Shown: piece by piece, positions 9,658-17,942 of the stretch
How positions within the stretch are numbered: the stretch's first letter is position 1
How the letters are laid out: each line of letters starts with the position of its first letter
Assembly (NCBI RefSeq): GCF_038442745.1
Contig: NZ_JARVCN010000256.1
Location: 1-31,790, forward strand
Reading direction: 5' to 3'
Length of the DNA: 31,790 bases
Source of the DNA: Crocosphaera sp038442745
GTDB lineage: Bacteria > Cyanobacteriota > Cyanobacteriia > Cyanobacteriales > Microcystaceae
The notes under the pieces: model-generated
Seen by the model: the letters and a program-made list of their open reading frames with translations, nothing else
What the model was told of the DNA's origin: nothing
Databases searched by the model: none
Made by a program: the position numbers and the translations under genes

Positions 9658-9868
9658 TTCCTGTAATCATCTTTTTTCAACCCACATTTTAAAATAATTG
9701 TCAACATCTAATAGGAGGCTTATTGATAATAACTTTAAAAGATATTGAGGTTTAGTTACTTCTACTACTTTTGCCTTTCAATTTCTTCGTAAAACTTCTA
9801 TTGTTATTAGATGAGGCTTAAGTTAATGATTTTCTATAGTCATGCTTTCAATAGATAACAAAAACTGA

Positions 9869-9976
9869 TATAGCTTTTATCGGACTCATGAGGTACACTT
9901 AACTCCTGTCTCCTGTCTCCTGCCTCCTGCCTCAAAGCGATCACCTCTGTACCTCACAAGTATGAGAAATGCTATA
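9869..9976. mobile_element. miniature inverted-repeat element, TATAGC type, copy 1 (108 bp)
   Basis: The ends are TATAGC...ACTCATGAGGTACA and TGTACCTCACAAGTATGAGAAATGCTATA, an imperfect inverted repeat of about 29 bp. The inner part is a short (CTCCTGT/CTCCTGC)n tract at about 9902-9933. A second copy with almost the same ends and a different interior lies at 17789-17933. It encodes no protein, so it is presumably mobilised in trans. Flanking target duplications are not clear. Confidence 0.55.
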
Positions 9977-10119
9977 AGTAAGTGCATGGACAAAAATAGA
10001 AATTAACTGTTATTGCAAAGGGCTTTGCTTTCAAGGGTATGAAGTACTTAGCTTGTCTATATATTCCCTGTTCCCTAAAGTGATAACCTGAGTTCGATAC
10101 AGTACTAATTCACTCGCAG

Positions 10120-10138
10120 TTGTGCAAAATTTGCACAA
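10120..10138. promoter_or_regulatory. 19-bp perfect palindrome, operator candidate
   Basis: TTGTGCAAA-A-TTTGCACAA is a perfect odd-length palindrome. It ends about 21 nt upstream of the -35 of the candidate promoter for the DUF4347 gene, a plausible place for a dimeric regulator. Near-identical cores GTGCAA-N3-TTGCAC occur at 18632-18646 and 27957-27971. Confidence 0.45.
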
Positions 10139-10159
10139 AATTATATTCAACTTCATCAG

Positions 10160-10189
10160 TTGGTTCCCAAACACATTAAGTGTTATAAT
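10160..10189 (+). promoter_or_regulatory. sigma-70-type promoter with extended -10 for the DUF4347 gene
   Basis: A consensus TATAAT at 10184-10189 is preceded by TGT, giving an extended -10 (TGnTATAAT). A partial -35, TTGGTT, lies at 10160-10165 with an 18-nt spacer. This would give a leader of about 80 nt before the ATG at 10276, containing the small inverted repeat CATCT-G-AGATG and a TAGGAAAG Shine-Dalgarno-like site just before the start. Confidence 0.55.
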
Positions 10190-10275
10190 GCTAAGTTGGG
10201 GAGATCCCTTGCGTAAATTTCATCTGAGATGAGAAGGCCTCGGCTTATTTTTTAACTTAACATAGGAAAGTTATT

Positions 10276-13200
10276 ATGGAGAAAAGAGCAACTTTTTGCA
10301 CAAATAAAACATTATTGGAGTATGAAATGCCCAAAGTCCCTAATAATATTAAAAATAAAACAAATTTAGTCATTATTGACGGAAATGTAGAAAATCCCAA
10401 GCACTTACAAAACGGTGTTATTCCCAGCGTAACCACCATTATCCTGGATACTAACAGAAATGGGATCGAACAAATTACCGAAATTTTAGCTAATTGCACC
10501 CATATTGATAGCATTCATGTTGTTTCCCACGGATGGTCAGGGGGAATACAACTAGGAAATAGTCGATTAAGTTTGAATAACTTTGAACGGTATCTCAACC
10601 AAGTGCAACGTTGGTCCAAAAAACTAGCTGGAGTACCGATGCTACTCTATGGTTGCCAAGTTGCATTAGGAGAACAAGGTCGCCAATTTTTGAACCGTTT
10701 ACACCAGATCACAGGTGCAAACATTGCAGCCTCTAGCAATCGGGTTGGTAATGCCTTAAAAGGGGGAAATTGGCATCTTGATTTTAAAATAGGGGAAATT
10801 ACCGACAAATTAGCTTTTTTACCCCAAACCCAACAGGCCTACACCGGCGTATTTGATCCCACAATCAGCATAACAGCCGATCCCTTAGTTTTGGTGGAAG
10901 ACGAAGGCACCCAAACCACCCTCACCATTGCCCTGAGTGAACCCCCTCCAGAGGAGGGCATTTTTGTTACCCTTGATAGCAATGTACAATTGGGTCTAGC
11001 AGATTTTATTTTCTTCCCTTTCCCAACAACTACAGGTATTAGTGGTAATCTTGGTGGACCAGCAGGTAACCAAATACTCGAGTTCACGGTGGTTGAACAA
11101 ATTGCCACCATTACTCTAACTATTTTTGACGACCAAGATCGTGTTGCCGAGGGTAATATCACAGATCCGACCGGACCAAATCGCAACGACGATCAAGGAG
11201 TAGAACAATCTATCTTTACCTTAATCGATGGAGAAGGGTACGATGTTGATCCCATCGTTAACGAGGTTGTTTTAACCCTAGCAGATACCCGTTCCCAACT
11301 TGAAACCAGCGAACCCACTGTTTCCCTGACAACAAGTCCTGACATTCTCTTTGAGTCAGAGGAAACCCTTTTCACCTTCACTTTTAACCTTAGCGAACCC
11401 CCACCAGAAGGAGGGGTAACGGTTGCAGTCACTGGAGATGTAGCTCAAAGTTTGAATCAGCTGAGCGTATTCGATATCACTGTAACTGGAGGTGATTTTC
11501 CCATTCCTGATTTTGATAATACGGGTTTCTCATTTAACATTACCGAACAAACTGCTACAATTAGCTCACCTATTTTTAACGATGGAAATCCCGAAGATCC
11601 TGTCATAGTTACCTATACCCTACTTGACGGTGATGGATATGAAGTCGATCCTGATACCAATGCAGGTAGTGTTACTTTTGCCGATAGTCCTCCTAATACC
11701 CCCCCAGTTGCAGTAGATGACACAGAAACAACCTCAGAAACTGCAGCAGTAAATGGGGACGTATTAGAAAACGACACAGATGTAGATGAAGATGATCTCA
11801 CCGTTACCGAGGTAAACGGAGAAGCAGGGGATGTTGGCACTGAAATAACCCTAGCATCAGGAGCATTACTAACCCTAAACAGCGATGGAAGCTACAACTA
11901 CGACCCCAACGGAGTATTTGATAACCTAGAAGAAGGACAAAGCGACACCGATAGCTTTGAATACACCGTCAGCGATGGACAAGGGGGAACTGATAACGCC
12001 ACCGCAACCATCACCATCGAAGGTGTAACAGGAAATACTCCCCCAGTAGCAGTAGATGACACAGAAACAACCTCAGAAACTGCAACAGTAAATGGGGATG
12101 TATTAGAAAACGACACAGATGTAGATGAAGATGATCTCACCGTTACCGAGGTAANNNNNNNNNNNNNNNNNNNNNNNNNNNNNNNNNNNNNNNNNNNNNN
12201 NNNNNNNNNNNNNNNNNNNNNNNNNNNNNNNNNNNNNNNNNNNNNNNNNNNNNNGCGATGGACAAGGGGGAACTGATAACGCCACCGCAACCATCACCAT
12301 CGAAGGTGTAACAGAAAATACCCCACCAGTAGCAGTAGATGACACAGAAACAACCTCAGAAACTGCAGCAGTAGACGGAAACGTATTAGACAACGATAGC
12401 GATCCCAATGGAGATGATCTCACCGTCACCGAGGTAAACGGAGAAGCAGGGGATGTTGGCACTGAAATAACCCTAACATCAGGAGCATTACTAACCCTAA
12501 ACAGCGATGGAAGCTACAACTACGACCCCAACGGAGTATTTGATAACCTAGAAGAAGGACAAAGCGACACCGATAGCTTTGAATACACCGTCAGCGATGG
12601 ACAAGGGGGAACTGATAACGCCACCGCAACCATCACCATCGAAGGTGTAACAGAAAATACCCCACCAGTAGCAGTAGATGACACAGAAACAACCTCAGAA
12701 ACTGCAGCAGTAGACGGAAACGTATTAGACAACGATAGCGATCCCAATGGAGATGATCTCACCGTCACCGAGGTAAACGGAGAAGCAGGGGATGTTGGCA
12801 CTGAAATAACCCTAACATCAGGAGCATTACTAACCCTAAACAGCGATGGAAGCTACAACTACGACCCCAACGGAGTATTTGATAACCTAGAAGAAGGACA
12901 AAGCGACACCGATAGCTTTGAATACACCGTCAGCGATGGACAAGGGGGAACTGATAACGCCACCGCAACCATCACCATCGAAGGTGTGACAGAAAATACT
13001 CCCCCAGTAGCAGTAGATGACACAGAAACAACCTCAGAAACTGCAGCAGTAAATGGGGACGTATTAGAAAACGACACAGATGTAGATGAAGATGATCTCA
13101 CCGTTACCGAGGTAAACGGAGAAGCAGGGGATGTTGGCACTGAAATAACCCTAGCATCAGGAGCATTACTAACCCTAAACAGCGATGGAAGCTACAACTA

Positions 13201-14461
13201 CGACCCCAACGGAGTATTTGATAACCTAGAAGAAGGACAAAGCGACACCGATAGCTTTGAATACACCGTCAGCGATGGACAAGGGGGAACTGATAACGCC
13301 ACCGCAACCATCACCATCGAAGGTGTGACAGAAAATACTCCCCCAGTAGCAGTAGATGACACAGAAACAACCTCAGAAACTGCAGCAGTAAATGGGGATG
13401 TATTAGAAAACGACACAGATGTAGATGAAGATGATCTCACCGTTACCGAGGTAAACGGAGAAGCAGGGGATGTTGGCACTGAAATAACCCTAGCATCAGG
13501 AGCATTACTAACCCTAAACAGCGATGGAAGCTACAACTACGACCCCAACGGAGTATTTGATAACCTAGAAGAAGGACAAAGCGACACCGATAGCTTTGAA
13601 TACACCGTCAGCGATGGACAAGGGGGAACTGATAACGCCACCGCAACCATCACCATCGAAGGTGTTACCCCTGAAACCCCTCCAGTAGCTAATGACAATA
13701 GCTTCAACACCGAAGAAAATACGACGGTTACGGGTAATGTGTTAGATAATGACACCGATGCTAATAACGATCCTTTAACTGCTATTTTGGATGAAGAACC
13801 TAGCAATGGAACCCTCGAGTTCAATGAAGATGGATCTTTTTCCTACAGTCCCGATGAAGGATTTTTAGGAACTGATACTTTCACCTATCAAGCTAATGAT
13901 GGAACCGAAGATTCTGAGATAGCTACTGTTAGTATAGAGGTTACTGAAGCTCCCTTTGTTGAAGAAATGGTCTCCTTTGGTTCGACAGGAGATGACACTC
14001 TTGATCCTGCAACCATACCAGATTTTAATGGCATTGATGATTTCCTTTTTGCAGGTGCAGGCAACGATCTCGTTGAGACAACCTCAGCAATAGGTGGTAA
14101 CCGCATATATGGTCAATCTGGTAATGATACCTTCTTCTTAGGTGACGATAACCGCGCTTTTGGTGGTAACGGAGACGATATTTTTTATCTCGTCGGCGAT
14201 CGCAATATCATTACAGGGGGTGCCGGATCAGATCAATTTTGGTTAGCGTTGGCTGAACTTCCCCTTGATGTTGATACCATCACCGACTTTGAATTAGATG
14301 TGGATACCATCGGGATCGGAGGTTTAGGACTGAGTTTTGACGATTTAACCCTTACTCAACAAGGTAGCAATACTTTAGTTAGCGGTAACGGCGATGAGTT
14401 AGGTTTATTGTTAAACGTTAATTCATCTCAACTAGATGAAAGTGACTTTATCTTCGGTTAA
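10276..14461 (+). CDS. large secreted DUF4347 / Calx-beta / VCBS-repeat protein with RTX-like C-terminus (contains assembly gap)
   Basis: Frame 10276-12154 continues after the N run as 12257-14461. Sizing the gap from the repeat period restores one frame and gives about 1413 aa if no extra repeat is missing. Domains in order: DUF4347 (about 30-195; His85 in VVSHGW and Cys127 in LLYGCQVA); two Calx-beta-like modules (about 196-470; ending in GYDVDP and GYEVDP); six or more 113-aa VCBS/cadherin-like repeats starting PPVAVDDTE; one diverged Big_9/cadherin-like repeat (PPVANDNSFNTEENTTV); and a C-terminal RTX-like region (GQSGNDTFFLG, GGNGDDIFYL, GGAGSDQFWL). No Sec signal is visible, and the RTX-like tail suggests type I secretion. 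DUF4347 heads many giant cyanobacterial surface proteins. A role in adhesion or in a calcium-dependent surface layer is inference. A terminator follows. Confidence 0.82.
11710..13687 (+). repeat. tandem 339-bp repeats (113-aa VCBS/cadherin-like units)
   Basis: The marker GCAGTAGATGAC recurs at 11710, 12049, 12332, 12671, 13010 and 13349. Spacing is exactly 339 bp except across the N run. Two subtypes differ mainly around VNGDVLENDTDVDEDD (type A, units 1, 2, 5 and 6) and VDGNVLDNDSDPNGDD (type B, units 3 and 4). Elsewhere the units are almost identical at DNA level, which points to recent expansion or gene conversion. Confidence 0.9.
12155..12254. other. assembly gap (100 N)
   Basis: The N run lies inside the repeats. 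The flanks stop at offset 105 of unit 2 and resume at offset 262 of the next visible unit, so the true missing length should be 156 bp plus a multiple of 339. This also restores the reading frame, so the apparent frame change is not biological. Confidence 0.95.
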
Positions 14462-14482
14462 GGTCTAATTTTTTGTCTTGAA

Positions 14483-14526
14483 GGATAGGGGCAAAAAATA
14501 ATTTGCTCTTATCCTATCTCTTTTTT
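14483..14526 (+). terminator. rho-independent terminator after the DUF4347 gene
   Basis: A 13-bp stem with two G-U or mismatched pairs (GGATAGGGGCAAA at 14483-14495 with TTTGCTCTTATCC at 14502-14514) is followed closely by a T run at 14521-14526. It lies 22 nt after the stop codon. Confidence 0.7.
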
Positions 14527-14558
14527 ATCAGTGAACAGTTACCAGTTATTAGTTACCA
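14527..14558 (+). repeat. STRR-like repeat, copy 2
   Basis: ATCAGTGAACAGTTACCAGT followed by TATTAGTTACC. It is related to the minus-strand copy at 9621-9657, and lies between the terminator and the NRPS gene. Confidence 0.45.
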
Positions 14559-14619
14559 CTTTTTCCTTATACAAACAAATTTTTATACTGCTATACTTAA
14601 TTCTAAAGCCAAGATTTTC

Positions 14620-17600
14620 ATGATGGATAAAAAAAAGAATATTGAAGATATTTATCCCCTTTCTCCTTTACAAGAAGGGATTTTATTTCACACTCTTCTA
14701 ACACCCCATTCAGGAGTTTATCAACCCCAAATCTGTTTAACGTTAACAGGTTCTTTAAATATTCCCAAGTTTAAGCAAGCTTGGGAAACTATTATTATAA
14801 AACATCAACTGTTTCGTGTCTCTTTTCACTGGGAAAAGCGAGATCGTCCCTTTCAAGCGGTGTATCGTCGGGTTAATTTCCCTTGGGAGGAACTTGACTG
14901 GCGAGACATTTCCTTAGACAAACAAGAGTATAAGTTAGAAGAATTTTTAGAAATAGATCGAAAACAAAATTTTGATCTTAAAAATCCTCCCCAAATGCGT
15001 CTAAATCTGATTTACTCTACGGAAAATAGTTATTATTTGGTTTGGACACAACACCACTTGATCATAGATGGTTGGTCGTCAGGGTTGGTGATTAAAGAGG
15101 TTTTTCAGGAGTATTATGGCAAAATAGAGGTTAATTATACTCGTCCCTACGGTGACTATATTGGCTGGTTACAACAACAAGATCAAAACATATCTAAAGA
15201 TTACTGGAAAGAGCAGTTAAAAGGCTTTATTACCCCCACAATTTGGGGTGTTGAACGAAACAGTATTGTAGAAAAAGATAGCCCACAAGCAGAACAAGAA
15301 ATTATACTATCGTCCAATATTACTACTACTTTAAAATCTTTAACCCAACAACAAGAATTAACCTTAAACACCCTAATTAGAGGGGCTTTAGCATTATTAT
15401 TAAGTTATTATAGCGGTGAAACAGATATTGTTTTTGGGGCAACTTGTTCGGGAAGATCAGCTACTTTAGAGGGCATTAATTCTATGGTAGGATTATTTAT
15501 TAACACCTTACCAGTGCGTGTTAAAGTCTCCCCTAAACAAGATCTAATCCCTTGGTTAAAGCGGCTACAAACCCAACAAGGAGAAGCATCCCGCTACGAG
15601 CATGTTTCTTTACTGGAAATCCAAGAAAATAGCGATTTAGCTTCAGGTACATCCTTATTTGACACAATTTTAGTATTTGAAAATTATCCCGTCGATCCTT
15701 CTATCATTCAAGAAAGCGAATCATTAACCATCGATTCTGTTAAGTCTACGGAATGGACAAGTTTGCCTCTAACTATTTTAGTCGGAGGAACAAACCAATT
15801 ATCTATTAAGATGAAATATCATTGCGATCGCTTTTCTGATCAGATGATCAATCGCTTATTAGGACATTTTAAAACTGTATTAAATAATATTATTAATAAC
15901 CCTCAGCAACAACTGTGGGAAATTTCTTTACTAACAGACCATGAAAAACAGCTATTAATAAAAGACAATAGGGAAAAAGCAACAGAGAATGGTCATATTT
16001 GTATTCCTCAACTATTTGAACAACAAGTAGAAAAAAATCCTCAAAATATTGCAGTTACTTTTGAAAATAAAAAATTAACCTACGAAGAACTTAATAATAA
16101 AGCTAACCAACTTGCCCATTATTTAGGAAGTTTGGGGGTGAAACCAGAAACCTTAGTGGGTGTTTGTTCAAAACGCTCTTTAGGTATGGTAATTGCTATT
16201 TTAGCTATTCTTAAAGCAGGAGCAGCGTATGTTCCCATTGAATCCACTTATCCCCCACAACGCATTAATTATATCCTTCAAGATGCTCAACTTTCTATCC
16301 TATTAACGGATCAAGATTTCTCCGAGGTTCCTGTGAAAACTGTGGTTAATTTAAACACAGACAACCTAAAATTATCCCAATATCCTAATACAAACCCCAC
16401 CCCCAAACTTACACCGAATCATAGTATTTATGCCATTTACACATCCGGTTCCACAGGAAACCCCAAAGGAGTCATCAATACCCATCGAGGTCTAATAAAC
16501 CGTTTAAACTGGATGCAGAAAGCTTACCATTTGACCCCAGATGACCTCGTTTTACAAAAAACCCCTTATACTTTCGATGTGTCGGTGTGGGAATTTTTCT
16601 GGACACTATTAAATGGCGCGTGTTTAGTAATGTCCAAACCAGAAGGTCATCAAGATAGCGGTTATTTAGCTAGTTTAATTATTGAAGAAAATATTACCAC
16701 AGTTCACTTTGTTCCATCAATGTTACAAGTGTTTCTCGAAGAAGAAAAAGCTTCTCAATGTAACTCCCTAAAACGGGTTATTTGTAGTGGGGAAGCTTTT
16801 TCTGTAGATCTCAAAAATCGCTTTTTTCAAACCTTTGACGCAACATTACACAACCTTTACGGACCAACTGAAGCGGCGATAGATGTTACGGCCTGGACTT
16901 GTCAAGCAGATGATTTATCTGTCCCCATCGGTAAACCCATTGATAATATACAAGCTTATGTTTTCAACCCTCAATTGCAACTATTGCCTATGGGAGTCGC
17001 AGGGGAGTTATATTTAGGGGGAGAAGGGTTAGCTAGAGGTTACTTAAATAGACCGGATTTAACAGCAGAAAGTTTTGTTCCGAACCCTTTTGATGCAGGA
17101 GAAAGGTTATACAAAACGGGGGATCTGGTGAGATTAGGGGAAGATGGTAATATTGAATACTTAGGTAGAATAGATAATCAAGTAAAAATTCGCGGGGTTC
17201 GCTTAGAGTTGGGGGAAATCGAAACTACTTTGAACCAACATCCCGATATCATCGCTTGTGTCGTTCTAGCTAAAGAATTTGCGGAAGGCGATCGCAGATT
17301 AATCGCTTATATTCAAACAGAACAAACAGAAGACATTTCCGGGGAGTTACGGCAATTTTTAAGCGAAAGATTACCTAATTACGGCATTCCTAGTGTTTTT
17401 ATCAGGTTAGATAGTTTTCCTTTAACAAGCAATGGTAAGTTAGACCGCAAGAGTTTACTCTCCTTGAATTATTCTAGTACCAGGGAAATTATTGCACCTC
17501 GTAACGAAACAGAAGAGGCGATCGCAGAAATTTGGCGAGAAATTCTAAAAATCGACAATTTAAGCGTTGAGGATAACTTTTTTGAGTTAGGGGGAAATTC

Positions 17601-17781
17601 TTTGATAGCGACTCGTGTTAATTCTCGTTTACGCCAAACGTTTTCCCTAGATTTGCCGCTACGAACTCTATTTGAAAAGCCGACTATAGGGACTTTAGCA
17701 GAAAGAATTAAGGTTATCCAACTGTCTGTTCAACCCCGAGATATTGACTCCAGCAAACCACGAAAAGAAATAGAAATTTGA
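14620..17781 (+). CDS. single-module nonribosomal peptide synthetase (C-A-PCP), predicted serine-activating
   Basis: The 1053-residue product contains three complete NRPS domains. A condensation domain starts at once (IEDIYPLSPLQEGILFH) and has its active site HHLIIDG at 145-151. The adenylation domain has A3 YTSGSTGNPKG at 607-617 and FDVSVWE with Asp235-equivalent at 653. The carrier protein has LGGNSL with the phosphopantetheine Ser at 994. Aligning with GrsA by eye gives specificity residues D-V-W-H-I-S-L-I-D-(K), one conservative change from the known Ser code DVWHLSLIDK. There is no epimerase, methylase or thioesterase, so it must pass its product to another enzyme or need a TE in trans. 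ATG 14620 (or 14623) is chosen because upstream sequence back to 14503 is repeat DNA. The domain set is that of EntF without its thioesterase. A link to the TonB receptor is inference. Confidence 0.88.
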   Translation: MMDKKKNIEDIYPLSPLQEGILFHTLLTPHSGVYQPQICLTLTGSLNIPKFKQAWETIIIKHQLFRVSFHWEKRDRPFQAVYRRVNFPWEELDWRDISLDKQEYKLEEFLEIDRKQNFDLKNPPQMRLNLIYSTENSYYLVWTQHHLIIDGWSSGLVIKEVFQEYYGKIEVNYTRPYGDYIGWLQQQDQNISKDYWKEQLKGFITPTIWGVERNSIVEKDSPQAEQEIILSSNITTTLKSLTQQQELTLNTLIRGALALLLSYYSGETDIVFGATCSGRSATLEGINSMVGLFINTLPVRVKVSPKQDLIPWLKRLQTQQGEASRYEHVSLLEIQENSDLASGTSLFDTILVFENYPVDPSIIQESESLTIDSVKSTEWTSLPLTILVGGTNQLSIKMKYHCDRFSDQMINRLLGHFKTVLNNIINNPQQQLWEISLLTDHEKQLLIKDNREKATENGHICIPQLFEQQVEKNPQNIAVTFENKKLTYEELNNKANQLAHYLGSLGVKPETLVGVCSKRSLGMVIAILAILKAGAAYVPIESTYPPQRINYILQDAQLSILLTDQDFSEVPVKTVVNLNTDNLKLSQYPNTNPTPKLTPNHSIYAIYTSGSTGNPKGVINTHRGLINRLNWMQKAYHLTPDDLVLQKTPYTFDVSVWEFFWTLLNGACLVMSKPEGHQDSGYLASLIIEENITTVHFVPSMLQVFLEEEKASQCNSLKRVICSGEAFSVDLKNRFFQTFDATLHNLYGPTEAAIDVTAWTCQADDLSVPIGKPIDNIQAYVFNPQLQLLPMGVAGELYLGGEGLARGYLNRPDLTAESFVPNPFDAGERLYKTGDLVRLGEDGNIEYLGRIDNQVKIRGVRLELGEIETTLNQHPDIIACVVLAKEFAEGDRRLIAYIQTEQTEDISGELRQFLSERLPNYGIPSVFIRLDSFPLTSNGKLDRKSLLSLNYSSTREIIAPRNETEEAIAEIWREILKIDNLSVEDNFFELGGNSLIATRVNSRLRQTFSLDLPLRTLFEKPTIGTLAERIKVIQLSVQPRDIDSSKPRKEIEI

Positions 17782-17788
17782 ACGAATC

Positions 17789-17933
17789 TATAGCGTTTCT
17801 CACACTCATGAGGTACACCCAATATTTAGGTTATAACTCCTGACTCCTGTGCGATAGCGCCGGAACGGAGTGAGGAACTCCTGACTCCTAAAACTAGAAA
17901 AATTTGTACCTCACAAGTATGGGAGCTGCTATA
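17789..17933. mobile_element. miniature inverted-repeat element, TATAGC type, copy 2 (145 bp)
   Basis: The left end TATAGCGTTTCTCACACTCA continues TGAGGTACA; the right end is TGTACCTCACAAGTATGGGA followed by GCTGCTATA. The ends match copy 1 (9869-9976) closely, but the interior differs, with ACTCCTGACTCCTG modules and a TGCGATAGCGCCGGAACGGA motif that recurs inverted at 28081-28101. It fills the space between the NRPS stop and the convergent DUF3102 gene. Confidence 0.55.
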
Positions 17934-17942
17934 ACTTCTAGC

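Larger units (their letters stand above)
9267..10119. other. long intergenic region with repeats, no gene seen
   Basis: About 850 nt between the divergent VOC-like and DUF4347 genes without a convincing ORF. It holds an STRR-like stretch (9621-9657), an imperfect inverted-repeat pair CATCTAATA/TATTAGATG (9705-9713 and 9805-9813), and a miniature element at 9869-9976. The rest is AT-rich with no recognisable coding signal. Confidence 0.6.

Noticed and set aside
12103..13479. Series of 93-aa minus-strand ORFs repeated every 339 bp
   Set aside because: They are antisense shadows of the repeat units, with Ser/Val/Thr-rich sequence and no start signals; they repeat only because the coding strand does.
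12986..14461. A separate gene beginning at 12986 after the N run
   Set aside because: The frame is open from 12257 and the repeats continue from the upstream part. Sizing the gap by the 339-bp period puts both parts in one frame, so this is the 3' half of the gene at 10276.
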